DNA of 45,092 nucleotides from positions 1 through 45,092 of the forward strand of contig JACPZS010000098.1 in assembly GCA_016195385.1 (NCBI GenBank). Direction: 5' to 3'. This document shows positions 32,042 to 41,419 of this stretch, piece by piece. The DNA comes from Verrucomicrobiota bacterium. Its GTDB lineage: Bacteria; Verrucomicrobiota; Verrucomicrobiia; Limisphaerales; JACPZS01. The notes under the pieces were generated by a model that ran no database searches, was not told where the DNA came from, and was given only the letters and a program-made list of their open reading frames with translations. A program made the position numbers and the translations under genes. The first letter of the stretch is position 1. Each line of letters starts with the position of its first letter.

Positions 32042-33370
32042 TCATTTGCTCTTGCGCTGATCCTCGATGTTGGTCGTGCTGTCGATCTTGTTGTCCACGA
32101 GTTCGACCGCGCCGACATTTTCTTCGAGGCGAATTCCGGTGGTTTGTTTGCGCTCGGTAGCGGGCCGTGAATCGCGAATGATGTTTTGCTTGAGCACGAC
32201 GCCCTGGGTCGCGCCGCGAATGCGAATGCCGGCGGCTTTGTCTTTCGTGCCGTTGTTTTCAATCAAATTGTTTTCAATTTGATTGCGATGGCCGGCCATG
32301 CCGAGTGTTTCGTTGCGAAAGAAAATTCCGTCCTCGTGGTTGGCGCGCACCTGGTTGTTGCGAATCAAATTGTCACTGTCCTTGTGGCCGATGGAAATGC
32401 CAAAGCGCCCATTGTTTTCGAGCAGATTGTTTTCAAACAGCCCGTGTCGCACGCGCCAGCAAAGGAACAAGCCGTCGTCGCCGTTCGCGCGCGCGATGCA
32501 GTTCTGGACCGTCGGCCGCTGCGAGCCGCTGCCCGGATGAAGACCGAGCGACGTGTTGCGTTCGCTGATGCAGCCCCGGACGATCACGTCGTTGGATTGC
32601 TGGAAGCTGATGCCGTCGCCGTTGTAGTTTCGCACGATGCAATTTTCAATGACCGTGCCGAAGCCACGATAAAGGAAAATGCCGCCGCCACGACAACCGT
32701 TGAGCGATTGGTTGTGCTCCTTGTCGCCGTCGATGACGAGATTTTCAATCCGCGCGCCTTCGAGATCGTAGCCGCTGACGACTGGAAAAACTGTCGCAGC
32801 TTTCGCATCGTCCGACACCATGCAATCGGCGTTGAGCGGGCGGTCGATGGAAAACGTGTTGCCGCTCCGGCCGGTGATGCGCGCCACGGTGGTATGAAAA
32901 CCACCGGCGTTTTTGTCCCAAATCGCCACACCGCGTCCGACTTCAAAGCCGCTGGGATCAGCGACGGTGATTTGCTCTTCGCCAAAATCGCCGTCGAGCG
33001 CGAGCGCGGAAATGACGCTTGGAGCTTTGCGGAGAATGGTTTTTCCCTCTTTGCCGCGCACGGTGACGAACGGGCGCAGGTGCAGCGAATCGCGCATTAA
33101 AAATTCACCTTCACCGATTTCGACGACGCCACCGCCCAAGCCAGCGACGTAATCCACCGCCGATTGCAAGGCCCGGTTGTCGTTGCCGATGATGTCGGCA
33201 CTCGTCAGGCCAACCGCAATGCGCGGGCGCTCCTTCATCGCGGAGTGCATCTTGCGGGCGAGTTGCTGTTCATCCGGACGCGGAGAAAAGTCCGGAGCGG
33301 AAGCTGCGGCGTGGGCGGAGAAGACGGAGCAGACGAGCGCGGCAAGACAAACCAAGTGGTGAGAGTTCAT
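32042..33370 (-). CDS. Exported right-handed parallel beta-helix protein
   Basis: About 442 residues from ATG 33370 with signal peptide MNSHHLVCLAALVCSVFSAHA. A pectin-lyase-like parallel beta-helix covers about 60-430. Early turns are VVEIGEGEFLMRDSLHLRPF and later turns repeat N-rich ladders such as IENCIVRNYNGDGISF, VQNCIARANGDDGLFL, FENNLLENNGRFGISIG and IRNNQVRANHEDGIFF. These are typical of polysaccharide lyases and hydrolases, but no specific catalytic motif is recognised. A TTG at 33379 would add three residues. A perfect palindrome TTCAAATTTGAA (33375-33386) lies just upstream of the start. Confidence 0.85.
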   Translation of the reverse strand: MNSHHLVCLAALVCSVFSAHAAASAPDFSPRPDEQQLARKMHSAMKERPRIAVGLTSADIIGNDNRALQSAVDYVAGLGGGVVEIGEGEFLMRDSLHLRPFVTVRGKEGKTILRKAPSVISALALDGDFGEEQITVADPSGFEVGRGVAIWDKNAGGFHTTVARITGRSGNTFSIDRPLNADCMVSDDAKAATVFPVVSGYDLEGARIENLVIDGDKEHNQSLNGCRGGGIFLYRGFGTVIENCIVRNYNGDGISFQQSNDVIVRGCISERNTSLGLHPGSGSQRPTVQNCIARANGDDGLFLCWRVRHGLFENNLLENNGRFGISIGHKDSDNLIRNNQVRANHEDGIFFRNETLGMAGHRNQIENNLIENNGTKDKAAGIRIRGATQGVVLKQNIIRDSRPATERKQTTGIRLEENVGAVELVDNKIDSTTNIEDQRKSK

Positions 33371-33519
33371 AGGCTTCAAATTTGAATTTCAGAATCGGCC
33401 GTTGTGCTGGCCGGAACGATAATTCGCGCGCCGGACATTGAAAGGGGAAAATCCTCGATGATTCCTCCCGCCTCTGGACAATGCGCGAAACTTCCGGCGG
33501 CCAAAAAATTGACCGACCC

Positions 33520-33549
33520 AAAAGCAAAAGCGCGAGCCTCAGCCCGCGC
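33520..33549 (-). terminator. Intrinsic terminator of the dnaB-bamA-ompH operon
   Basis: On the minus strand GCGCGGGC (33549-33542) pairs with GCTCGCGC (33537-33530, one G-U pair) over a 4-nt loop, followed by TTTTGCTTTT. It lies 32 nt after the ompH stop. The rest of 33387-33519 holds no gene and should carry the beta-helix gene promoter. Confidence 0.75.
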
Positions 33550-33580
33550 CTTCACAAAACTTGGAACTCGACCCAAGTGG

Positions 33581-34198
33581 CTACTTTTTTTCGTCCTTCT
33601 TGTCCGCAGCTTTGCCGCCGTCCGCCGGCATGGTGGAGTTGATTTGCTTGAGGACATCGTCCGTGATGTCGTTTTCGTTGTTGGAGAAAAGCACGACCGG
33701 TGTCGAGTTGATGCTTTCGGCGGCCGTGTCGATCACGAGCGAGTAACCACTCGTTTTGGCTTTGGCGTCGATGACTTCGCGAATCTCGCCGAGCACGCGA
33801 TCGCGCATCCGGCGCTGCTGTTCGCCCAACTGCACGCGAGCGGTTTGATCAAATTTGCTGACATCTTGCTCGATTTTTTTGATTTCCAGCAGCGTGCTCT
33901 CGGCGGATTTTTTTCGTTTTTCTCGTTCGTCGGCGGACACGGCTTGATCGTTGGCGCCCTCCAGTTCTTTTTTGTACTTTTCGTTGAGGCTCTGATAATC
34001 GTCCAGCATCCCCTTGCGGGTCTTGTCAAAGTCCGCCGCACGCTCTTTGAGGGTCGTGTCGGCTTGCTTGGTTTTGTAGTAGCCGTCAAAGACCTTCTTG
34101 AGGTCGATGATGGCGATTTTGGGTTGCGCCTGAAGCGGCGCTGCGAGGAGGCAACTGACCGCAATGGCGAGTAAATATTTCTTGAGGGTCGTTTTCAT
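33581..34198 (-). CDS. ompH: OmpH/Skp family periplasmic chaperone
   Basis: 205 residues: signal peptide MKTTLKKYLLAIAVSCLLAA with likely cleavage after LQA. The Skp/OmpH start KIAIIDLKKVFDGYYKTKQA follows, then a long charged coiled coil (about 45-150; RAADFDKTRKGMLDDYQSLN). The C-terminal strand-forming part has AKTSGYSLVIDTAAESINST and NDITDDVLKQIN, and the tail is Lys/Asp-rich. It holds unfolded outer-membrane proteins in the periplasm, and its position 9 nt after bamA supports this role. Confidence 0.92.
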   Translation of the reverse strand: MKTTLKKYLLAIAVSCLLAAPLQAQPKIAIIDLKKVFDGYYKTKQADTTLKERAADFDKTRKGMLDDYQSLNEKYKKELEGANDQAVSADEREKRKKSAESTLLEIKKIEQDVSKFDQTARVQLGEQQRRMRDRVLGEIREVIDAKAKTSGYSLVIDTAAESINSTPVVLFSNNENDITDDVLKQINSTMPADGGKAADKKDEKK

Positions 34199-34207
34199 AA
34201 TTCAAAA

Positions 34208-36571
34208 TTAAAATTCACGCTGCGTGCCGACACCGAATTGAAAGTGGCCGCTACTGCTGTTACGAATGTCCCGATGAATCGGGATGCCGTAGTCCAACCG
34301 CAACGGGCCGATCGGCAGATTCAGCCGGATTCCGATGCCCCAGTTGTCACTGAAGGAGCCGGTGCCTTCGCCTTTGCTGCTGAAACTATACGGGTCGCGA
34401 TAGACCATGCCAACGTCATAAAATGCGGCCAGGCGCAATCGTTCAATGATTGGAATGCTGTACTCGATGCTGCCGAACCAGTACGTGTCGCCGCCGATTG
34501 GCTCGCCCAGACTGTCGCGCGGACCGACCTTGCGGAAATCGTAACCACGCAGGGTGTTTTGGCCGCCCAAGAAATAACGGTCGAACAAGGGAACGCGCGT
34601 CGTGTCGCCGTATTTGTCCACGACGCCGACGCGGCCGAGGATCTCCCAAATGTGTCCCGGCGCGAAGCCGCGAACGTAGCGAGAGTGCCGCAACTCCAGC
34701 CGATAAATATCCGTGTCGCCACCGAGCGGCCCGCCCGCGACCTCCGCCAACAATTCCGTGCGCTGACCGCGGGTGGCCATCAGCGAGCTGTTGCGGGTGT
34801 CGTAGGCGAGCGTCGTACCGAACTTCGACACCAGACGGTTGCCTGCTTCGGCCTGCAGTTCGGGAGAAGCAGAGGTCGAAACATTGCGGATCCCGATGTT
34901 CTCGATCGTGTAGCTGACGCCGCCGATTAGATTCTCGAAGCCGAGTGTGCGCGTCAAACCCAGGCGCGCGCCCGTGTCCCGCTCATCGTAAAGGCTGCTC
35001 AAATAGCTCAGGTCGCGATGAAACAGATCGACGCTCAAGGCGAGCTTTCTCCCGAAGAGCCACGGCTCGATGAACGTGATCTGGTAATCCTGCTTTTGCG
35101 TGCCGACTTGCGTGCGCAAGCGAATCTTCTGGCCGCCGCCGGTAAAGTACGGCGGATTGAAGAGGTCGAAATTGCCCTGGCTGACTTCGACGAAGCCCAC
35201 GACATTTTCAATCGTGCTGAAGCCCGCGCCGACAATGAAGTTGCCGGTGTTTTTCTCATCGACGGCGATGACGAGGTTCTTCCGATTGCGGATGTCGGTT
35301 TCCTCCGGGCGCGCTTCGATCTTCTCGAAATAATTCAAGCCGGCCAGGCGGTTCGTGCTGAGATCGACACGGAGCATGTTGAACACTTCGCCGGGCGCCA
35401 CCGCCAATTCGCGGCGGATGACTTTGTCCTTCGTCTTGGTGTTGCCTTTGATCTCGATCTTTTCGATGAATGACTTGTCGCCCTCCTGGATTTGATAATT
35501 CAAATCCATCGTGCCGTTGGTGATGTTGGCGTCTTTCCTGGCATCGACGCGCGCATCGATGTAGCCCTTGGCACCGTAAAAATCTTCCAGCGTTTGCAAA
35601 TCTCCGGAGAGTCCCTTCGGCGTGAACGTCTTCCCCGGCCCCATCTCGACCTTCTTGGTTCTGCCCAACGCGCTGAATCCCCGGTAGAAATTCGTGGAAC
35701 TGAAGAGCGTGTTGCCTTTGAAATCGACGGAACCCACTTTGTACTGCTTGCCCTCGGAGATGATCAATTTGATGATCATCCAGTTCGGCTCCGGATACTC
35801 GAACTGCACATCCTTCAACTCGAAATCGATGTAGCCTTCGTTGCGGTAAAAATCGCCCAGCTTCTCCTTGTCCTCTTCAAACTCGTCGTCCTTGAGCTTG
35901 CCCGTGCCCGTCAGCCACGAGAACGACCAGCGGCGGCGCGTCTTGATGACTTTGCGCAGCTTCTTGAGCTTGAACGCTTGCGCGCCCTCGAAATCCACGC
36001 GCAGGATTTTCACCTTCGGTGATTCAGTGATTTCAAACGTCACCGTGCCGCGACCGGCGTTTTCATCGATGACCGGCGGGGCGGCTTTGACCAGGGTTTT
36101 TTGATACCCGGCCTTTTGGTACAGCTTCAGAATTTCCTGGCTGTCGTTGAAAAGCTTCGCTTCGTTCAACGGCTCGCCGATCTTGGAAGTAACTTTTTTG
36201 AGCAACTTGGCGTTGCTGTACTTCTTGTTGCCCTGAAACTTGATCGCGGTAAGCGTCGGCTTGCCTTGCACCACGTAGGTCAGCACGAGTCCGTCGCGCG
36301 TGATTTCCTCCCCGACCCGGATGTTGTAAAAATACCCGGTCGAATAGAGGTTGCGAACGTCCACGTCGATGTTCGGCTTGCTGTAGGAATCTCCCTCCTT
36401 GATGCGGATGTTCGCGCGAATCAATTCATCGCTGACGGCGGGCGGACCGACGTGGCGGATTTGAATTTTGTTGATGTTGACGCGCTCGGAAGCCACCTGA
36501 GCCGAAAGCGTCGCGGCTGTGCAAGCCGCGATGAGCCAGGCCAACAGCCATCGACAAATCAAATGTTTCAT
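34208..36571 (-). CDS. bamA: Outer membrane protein assembly factor BamA
   Basis: 787 residues: signal peptide to about 26 (LSAQVASE), POTRA repeats over about 30-430 (e.g. VNINKIQIRHVGPPAVSDEL, VDVRNLYSTGYFYNIRV, GTVTFEITESPKVKILRVDF, KSFIEKIEIKGNTKTKDKVI) and the C-terminal beta barrel. The barrel carries the lid-loop motif LFDRYFLGGQNTLRGYDFR (VRGF/Y equivalent) and ends in FQFGVGTQREF with terminal Phe, the outer-membrane insertion signal. It inserts beta-barrel proteins into the outer membrane. It is in an operon after dnaB (5-nt gap) and before ompH. Confidence 0.97.
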   Translation of the reverse strand: MKHLICRWLLAWLIAACTAATLSAQVASERVNINKIQIRHVGPPAVSDELIRANIRIKEGDSYSKPNIDVDVRNLYSTGYFYNIRVGEEITRDGLVLTYVVQGKPTLTAIKFQGNKKYSNAKLLKKVTSKIGEPLNEAKLFNDSQEILKLYQKAGYQKTLVKAAPPVIDENAGRGTVTFEITESPKVKILRVDFEGAQAFKLKKLRKVIKTRRRWSFSWLTGTGKLKDDEFEEDKEKLGDFYRNEGYIDFELKDVQFEYPEPNWMIIKLIISEGKQYKVGSVDFKGNTLFSSTNFYRGFSALGRTKKVEMGPGKTFTPKGLSGDLQTLEDFYGAKGYIDARVDARKDANITNGTMDLNYQIQEGDKSFIEKIEIKGNTKTKDKVIRRELAVAPGEVFNMLRVDLSTNRLAGLNYFEKIEARPEETDIRNRKNLVIAVDEKNTGNFIVGAGFSTIENVVGFVEVSQGNFDLFNPPYFTGGGQKIRLRTQVGTQKQDYQITFIEPWLFGRKLALSVDLFHRDLSYLSSLYDERDTGARLGLTRTLGFENLIGGVSYTIENIGIRNVSTSASPELQAEAGNRLVSKFGTTLAYDTRNSSLMATRGQRTELLAEVAGGPLGGDTDIYRLELRHSRYVRGFAPGHIWEILGRVGVVDKYGDTTRVPLFDRYFLGGQNTLRGYDFRKVGPRDSLGEPIGGDTYWFGSIEYSIPIIERLRLAAFYDVGMVYRDPYSFSSKGEGTGSFSDNWGIGIRLNLPIGPLRLDYGIPIHRDIRNSSSGHFQFGVGTQREF

Positions 36572-36576
36572 TCAGT

Positions 36577-38049
36577 TCAAGCGTCCACCGGCAAATCATC
36601 GGCGCTCACTTTGGCGGCGCTTTCAAACCGCGTATAACCCTTCAAAAACGTCAAGTAAACTTCGCCGGTCGGGCCGTTCCGCTGTTTGGCGATCAACAGA
36701 TTGACCGCGATGCCGTCGGATTCTTCGCGCGGCGCGCCACCATCATCGTCATCGCCGGCGTTGGGCTTGTAGAGTAGAGCGACCAAGTCGGCATCCTGTT
36801 CAATCGCGCCCGATTCGCGCAGATCCGAGAGTCTCGGCTTGCGGCTTTTGTCTCTTTCCAATTCGCGATTCAACTGGCTCAGAACGATGACAGGCACGTC
36901 GAGTTCTTTGGCCAGCGCCTTGACGCCGTTGGAAATATCCGCGATTTCCTGCTGCCGATTTTCCACGCGACGCGCCGAAGTAGAATGGAGCAGTTGGAGG
37001 TAGTCAATGACGAAAAGCTTGACGCCGTGCTGCTGCGCCATGCGCCGCGCCCGCGCGCGTAATTGCAGGATTGACAAGCCCGGCGTGTCGTCGATGTAGA
37101 GCGGCGCGGCGGCCATTTTCCCGGCCGCGCCGGTGAGCTTCGGAAAGTCGCGCTCGGCCAGAAAACCGTCGCGGATGTCGCGCAAATTCACCCGCGCTCG
37201 CGAGCACAACATGCGCAGCACAAGCGACTCCGCCGTCATTTCCAGACTGAAGACACCGACGGGCAGTTTTTGATCGATGACGATGCTTTCGGCGACGTTC
37301 ATTGCCAGCGAGGTTTTGCCCATGCTGGGCCGCGCCGCGATGACGATCATTTCTCCGCCGTGCAACCCGCTGGTAAGCTTGTCCAAGTCGGGAAACCCCG
37401 TCGAAAGGCCCGTGAGCATGCCCTGCCGCTGGTGGAAATCTTCAATCGTGTTGATCGCTTTGTGAACCAGTTCCTTGATCGTGGCGGTGCCGTGCTTTTC
37501 TCGTTCTTCGCTGATGTGGAGCACATCGCGCTCGATTTCGTCGAGCAGCGCGTCCACTTCGCCTTCGTGTTCGTACACGCGCGCCACCGCGCCGGTGCAG
37601 GTTTGGATGACGCGCCGCAGCAGGTATTTTTCACGGACGATTTCAAGGTAGTAGTTGAGGTTCGCCGCAGAAGGGACGGAGTCCGCCAGCGAGGACAGGT
37701 ATGTCAGACCACCGATGGATTCGAGCTGGTTTTTGTTGCGGAGCTTTTGTTGCAGCGTGATCAAATCGATCGGCTCCTTCGCGTCGTACATTTCGACGAG
37801 GCATTCCAGAATGCACTGGTGGCGGAGATCGTAGAAGGCCGTGAGCGCGTCCTTGAAATTCTGGATGTATTCGCCCAGGCATTCGTTGGGCGAGAGCAGC
37901 ACGCAGCCGAGCACGCCCTGTTCGGCTTCGAGCGAATGCGGTGGCAGGCGATCCACTCTGGTCGGATCTGCGAGCAGCGGCTTTTTGCGGCGCGTGTTTT
38001 TCAGGTCCGTGGTACCGCCACCGCCCTCGGGATTGACAGAATCGATCAT
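36577..38049 (-). CDS. dnaB: Replicative DNA helicase DnaB
   Basis: About 490 residues from ATG 38049; an upstream in-frame start at 38127 adds 26. N-terminal domain: RLPPHSLEAEQGVLGCVLLS, TYLSSLADSVPSAANLNYYL. RecA-like C-terminal domain: FPDLDKLTSGLHGGEMIVIA, Walker A ARPSMGKTSLAMNVAE, Walker B LFVIDYLQLLHS, VIVLSQLNRELE, RLSDLRESGAIEQDADLVAL, and the terminal RNGPTGEVYLTFLKGYTRFE. It is a hexameric fork helicase. No intein interrupts it. Being first in a transcript with bamA and ompH is unusual, linking replication and outer-membrane assembly genes. Confidence 0.97.
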   Translation of the reverse strand: MIDSVNPEGGGGTTDLKNTRRKKPLLADPTRVDRLPPHSLEAEQGVLGCVLLSPNECLGEYIQNFKDALTAFYDLRHQCILECLVEMYDAKEPIDLITLQQKLRNKNQLESIGGLTYLSSLADSVPSAANLNYYLEIVREKYLLRRVIQTCTGAVARVYEHEGEVDALLDEIERDVLHISEEREKHGTATIKELVHKAINTIEDFHQRQGMLTGLSTGFPDLDKLTSGLHGGEMIVIAARPSMGKTSLAMNVAESIVIDQKLPVGVFSLEMTAESLVLRMLCSRARVNLRDIRDGFLAERDFPKLTGAAGKMAAAPLYIDDTPGLSILQLRARARRMAQQHGVKLFVIDYLQLLHSTSARRVENRQQEIADISNGVKALAKELDVPVIVLSQLNRELERDKSRKPRLSDLRESGAIEQDADLVALLYKPNAGDDDDGGAPREESDGIAVNLLIAKQRNGPTGEVYLTFLKGYTRFESAAKVSADDLPVDA

Positions 38050-38232
38050 GAGAAAAGCACACGGCAAATCGGAAGCAAACTCAACTGGTGACTGGAAAAA
38101 GTTGTTGCGCACGAATTCGGATGCCATTCACAGGCTGTTCACAAAGCGGCGGGGAGATCCTCCCCGTTCGCGCGTGCTGCGCCAAACTTGCCCATGAAGT
38201 GGCGATCGGGGGAAAACCTTTGCCGAGAAGCA

Positions 38233-38260
38233 TTGACAGCGACGCGCAGCGTGGTATCAA
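38233..38260 (+). promoter_or_regulatory. Sigma70-type promoter of the pseudopilin gene
   Basis: TTGACA (38233-38238), 16-nt spacer, TATCAA (38255-38260), with the ATG 30 nt further on. It lies in the divergent gap between dnaB and the pseudopilin gene. Confidence 0.55.
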
Positions 38261-38290
38261 AACTCATCTAAATTAAGCCCGCAAAATTCT

Positions 38291-39115
38291 ATGAAAACTG
38301 AATCGCTTTCCATTTCTCCCGGAGCCGCATCCCCGCAGCGTGGCGTGAATTGCCTCGGCTTCACGTTGATTGAGCTGCTGGTCGTCATCGCCATCATCGC
38401 GATTCTGGCCAGCATGTTGTTACCCGCGCTGGCCAAGGCCAAGGCGCAAGGTGAAAAGGCGCTGTGCGCGAGCAATTGTAAACAATGGGGCGTTGCCATT
38501 CACATGTACGCGGGCGACAACGAGGAATATTTTCCGGACAACACCGATGGCTCGGATCTGAGTTGGTGCGGGGCGCGGACGGCAAAATTCTGGAACGAGT
38601 ACCTTATACCTTCCAAGAAAACCAAGACGGAGAAGGAAAGAAATCACGTTGTTTTTTGCCCGACGGATAAGTGGCATCGCTACGCCGACTTGTGGCGCGG
38701 GGCCACCGGACCAGAGACTTTCCCACAATTGACGGGATACTTTTACCTGCCGTTTCGCAACGTCAAAGGCGGCTGGCCCTACAACTCGAACGGACTCGAA
38801 GGCTGGGCGGCCAAAAAAAAGCTGGGCGGCGAATTTAGCGACGCACCGATCCTCATCGATCGCTTGCAAGCGCTAGGCACTTGGAACGCAAAGGCAAATA
38901 CTGGCAACTTGCGCTGGTTCACCGTGGATGCCGGAAAATCAATCCCCACCGCCGTGCATCGCGGGCAGAACGGTGCCCCGACGGGTGGCAATTTTCTTTT
39001 TGAGGATGGCCACGTCAGTTTTTATCGCCGGGAAAAAGTCGAGTTGGGTTCGCAAGCCGGCGACTGGCAGTGCTTCTACAAGATTCAGATCTCATCCCTG
39101 AGCACGAATCGCTGA
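38291..39115 (+). CDS. Type II secretion/type IV pilin-like protein with prepilin N-terminus
   Basis: 274 residues. After a 23-residue leader, the prepilin peptidase site and transmembrane helix read [19 protein letters not shown] (about 24-42), followed by [20 protein letters not shown]. The C-terminal part has [15 protein letters not shown], the H-x9-DG-like ending typical of the very large pseudopilin families of Verrucomicrobia and Planctomycetes. The leader is longer than in E. coli pseudopilins, as usual for this group. It is probably anchored in the inner membrane and processed by PilD; the particular role of this paralogue is unknown. It stands alone downstream of a TTGACA/TATCAA promoter. 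Confidence 0.9.
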   Translation: MKTESLSISPGAASPQRGVNCLGFTLIELLVVIAIIAILASMLLPALAKAKAQGEKALCASNCKQWGVAIHMYAGDNEEYFPDNTDGSDLSWCGARTAKFWNEYLIPSKKTKTEKERNHVVFCPTDKWHRYADLWRGATGPETFPQLTGYFYLPFRNVKGGWPYNSNGLEGWAAKKKLGGEFSDAPILIDRLQALGTWNAKANTGNLRWFTVDAGKSIPTAVHRGQNGAPTGGNFLFEDGHVSFYRREKVELGSQAGDWQCFYKIQISSLSTNR

Positions 39116-39348
39116 ACCAGCCTACGGTTTTCCACCGTTAATCCCTGCCCTGTTCGGGGTGATTACGTTTTGCTTCGCGCTGTCCGCGCTCCACGAAAAG
39201 TCCATTGATTGTCGCCTGAAAATTCTTTGAAATTTTTGTGGCGCAATTGACTCGCTTTGCTAGATTCACGCCCTCTTGCGACTGGAACTTGGCGGTTTAT
39301 CAGCATCGCATGCCGTTCCAGCTCGGAGATGATTGAACAATTTGTTTT

Positions 39349-39936
39349 GTGACTACGAAGAAACACGCAGCAAAAAAAGAACCGAAAGGCGCGTCGGGCA
39401 AAAGCAAGACTAGGAAGCCAGCGACGGCCGCTGCGATTCTCGGCAAGACCAGCGCGCCCACGAGAAATGGGCGGGCCAAGATTCGTCCGGAGTGGCAGAA
39501 GTACTACCAAATCCTGCTCGGACTCCGTGAACAGTTGCTCCGTCAGATGAGCGGCCTGGCGAAAGAGTCGGCGCAGGAAATGGCGGGTTACAGCCTGCAC
39601 ATGGCGGATTCGGGCACGGATAATTTCGATCGGGATTTTGCCTTGAGTCTTCTTTCATCCGATCAGGATGCCGTGTATGAAATTGACGAGGCGCTCAAGC
39701 GCATCGAGAAAGCCACTTACGGCACCTGCGAACTGACCGGCAAGCCGATCCCGAAGATTCGCCTGGACGCCATCCCGTGGGCGCGCTTCACCGTCGAGGC
39801 GCAGGCGCAGCTCGAGCGCGACGGCGCGTTGCGCCAGCGCCGGCTCGGCACGCTCGGCACGCTGGAGGGCGGCAGCGCCGTCGAAGTGGAAGAGGAAGAA
39901 GAAGTCGAAGAGAAGCCGGCGAAGGAAAAGGAATAA
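39349..39936 (+). CDS. DksA/TraR-like protein with degenerate zinc finger
   Basis: 195 residues from GTG 39349. The N-terminal 50 residues are Lys/Ala-rich. The DksA-like coiled coil at about 60-130 has [20 protein letters not shown], the DxxDxA-like tip [20 protein letters not shown] and [20 protein letters not shown]. The canonical four-Cys finger (CxxC...CxxC) is reduced to one Cys; the second pair is replaced in [15 protein letters not shown]. The tail is acidic ([17 protein letters not shown]). DksA-type proteins bind RNA polymerase in the secondary channel with ppGpp; Cys-poor forms work without zinc. It precedes rpmG by 4 nt. An extended -10 TGCTAGATT at 39258-39266 may drive the cluster. 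Confidence 0.85.
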   Translation: MTTKKHAAKKEPKGASGKSKTRKPATAAAILGKTSAPTRNGRAKIRPEWQKYYQILLGLREQLLRQMSGLAKESAQEMAGYSLHMADSGTDNFDRDFALSLLSSDQDAVYEIDEALKRIEKATYGTCELTGKPIPKIRLDAIPWARFTVEAQAQLERDGALRQRRLGTLGTLEGGSAVEVEEEEEVEEKPAKEKE

Positions 39937-39940
39937 ATTT

Positions 39941-40108
39941 ATGGCCAGAGAAATCGTCACCCTCGAATGCACCGAGGCCCGCAAAGAAGGCAAATCGCCT
40001 TCGCGCTACACCACCACGCGCAATAAAAAGTTGCAGACGGATAAAATCGAACTGCGGAAATACAACCCGGCTCTCCGCCGTCATACGCTGCATCGCGAAA
40101 TCAAGTAA
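39941..40108 (+). CDS. rpmG: Ribosomal protein bL33, Cys-poor (zinc-independent) form
   Basis: 55 residues: [38 protein letters not shown] and [10 protein letters not shown]. This is the complete L33 pattern with a single Cys in place of the two CxxC pairs of the zinc-binding form, so it is a C-minus paralogue type. It sits between the DksA-like gene (4-nt gap) and rpsR (6-nt gap) in one transcript. Confidence 0.95.
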   Translation: MAREIVTLECTEARKEGKSPSRYTTTRNKKLQTDKIELRKYNPALRRHTLHREIK

Positions 40109-40114
40109 CCGTTT

Positions 40115-40378
40115 ATGCCACGAAAAACCAATACGGATCGCAAGGATCGCAACAGCCGCGGCAGAAGCTCCACCGCGGAGGTGCGCATCCCGCGGCCGAA
40201 GCCCAAAATTGATTTCACCCTTGACGCCATCGACTACAAGAACGTCAACCTGCTCAAGCAATTCGTCACCGATCAAGGCCGCATCCTGCCGCGCAAATAC
40301 ACCGGTCTGCCGGCGCATTACCAGCGCCAGTTGAACCGTTCGATTAAGCGCGCGCGCCAGATGCTGCTGATGAAGTAG
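40115..40378 (+). CDS. rpsR: Ribosomal protein bS18, Cys-free
   Basis: 87 residues. The signature [20 protein letters not shown] and [20 protein letters not shown] defines bS18 of the 30S platform. No Cys is present. The N-terminal extension ([17 protein letters not shown]) is basic and longer than in E. coli. It follows rpmG by 6 nt and is followed by a strong terminator. Confidence 0.96.
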   Translation: MPRKTNTDRKDRNSRGRSSTAEVRIPRPKPKIDFTLDAIDYKNVNLLKQFVTDQGRILPRKYTGLPAHYQRQLNRSIKRARQMLLMK

Positions 40379-40384
40379 GATTTC

Positions 40385-40421
40385 ACTCCGCCGGCCATGG
40401 TTGCCTGGCGGAGTTTTCTTT
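40385..40421 (+). terminator. Intrinsic terminator after rpsR
   Basis: ACTCCGCC (40385-40392) pairs with GGCGGAGT (40407-40414), with an extra GGC/GCC pairing inside the loop, followed by TTTTCTTTT. It separates the dksA-rpmG-rpsR transcript from the znu operon and shows that the ATG at 40397 inside its loop is not the znuA start. Confidence 0.85.
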
Positions 40422-40441
40422 TGCGAGTGAAATGCAATCCG

Positions 40442-40456
40442 TTTGCAATTAGCAAA
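40442..40456. promoter_or_regulatory. Candidate Zur operator upstream of znuA
   Basis: Inverted repeat TTTGC-AATTA-GCAAA just ahead of the probable znuA start, in an operon whose last gene encodes a Fur/Zur-type regulator. The dyad size and A/T core fit a Fur-family box, but I see no second copy in the window. Confidence 0.4.
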
Positions 40457-40462
40457 AATTTC

Positions 40463-41419
40463 TTGGAATTTTGCGGAGCGGTCGCCTGTGGCCGACACGT
40501 CGCGCTCGTTCTCGGTTGCTTCTTGACGGTTGTGGGATTGCCTGCCGCAGCGCCTCCTCGGATCAAAGTCGTCACCAGTTTTCTCCCGCTCTACTGTTTG
40601 GCGACCGCCCTCGCTGGCGAGGCGGCGCAAGTGGAAAATCTATTGCCGGCCGGCCTCAGCCCACACGAGTACGCCTTTTCGCCTTCGGATTTGCGCAAGC
40701 TCAAGGATGCCGATCTCATCATCATCAACGGACTCGGACTCGAGAGTTGGCTCGATAAAGCACTTCAATCGGTAGCCGGGAAGACTCCTGCGAGCGTCGT
40801 GGAAGCTGCGTCCGGATTGAGCACGGAACTGATCCCTGAAACTCTGGACAGCGAAACTGAAGCGCGGCCGCCCGTTGAGAAAAATTTGCCAAAGCTGTCA
40901 GCGAATCCTCACATCTGGCTCGACCCGCGACTCATTTTACATTCCATGACGAACATTCTGCGCGCGTTGCAGAAGGCCGATCCAGCACGCGCCGGGATCT
41001 TCGCGGCAAATGCGGCCGCTTGCGCCACGAGGCTGGAAAAACTGGATGCGGAACTTCGCGCTGGCCTGGCGCCGTTTGCGGGCGTGCCGATCCTCACGCA
41101 GCATCGCGCCTTTTCCTACTTCGCGCGTCGTTATGGATTGCAAATAGTCGGCGTGCTCGAAACGACACCCGAAGTCGAACCTTCACCACGGCATCTGCGC
41201 GAACTTGCGCGGCTCGTTCGCGAGAAAAAAGTCAAAGCCATTTTCACCGAAGCGCTATCGCCGTCCAAGCTGGCGCGGCAATTTGCGCGTGATTTGAACA
41301 TCACTTCGGCCGAACTCGACACTCTGGAAACCGGGCCGCTCACTCTCACCGCGTACGAGGACGGGATGAGAAAAAATCTCGCCGCGCTGCGACGAGCAAT
41401 GCAGGGACGCAATGAGTGA
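40463..41419 (+). CDS. znuA: Zinc ABC transporter, substrate-binding protein
   Basis: About 318 residues from TTG 40463; GTG 40427 is an alternative, and the ATG at 40397 lies in the terminator loop. Signal peptide core VALVLGCFLTVVGLPAAA. Cluster A-I solute-binding fold: IKVVTSFLPLYCLATALAG; metal-ligand His residues in LLPAGLSPHEYAFSP, ANPHIWLDPRL and ILTQHRAFSYFARRYGL; late LSPSKLARQFARDL and ELDTLETGPLTL. The His-rich loop of gamma-proteobacterial ZnuA is absent. It delivers Zn2+ (or Mn2+) to the ZnuB channel. Its stop overlaps the znuC start by 8 nt. Confidence 0.9.
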   Translation: MEFCGAVACGRHVALVLGCFLTVVGLPAAAPPRIKVVTSFLPLYCLATALAGEAAQVENLLPAGLSPHEYAFSPSDLRKLKDADLIIINGLGLESWLDKALQSVAGKTPASVVEAASGLSTELIPETLDSETEARPPVEKNLPKLSANPHIWLDPRLILHSMTNILRALQKADPARAGIFAANAAACATRLEKLDAELRAGLAPFAGVPILTQHRAFSYFARRYGLQIVGVLETTPEVEPSPRHLRELARLVREKKVKAIFTEALSPSKLARQFARDLNITSAELDTLETGPLTLTAYEDGMRKNLAALRRAMQGRNE

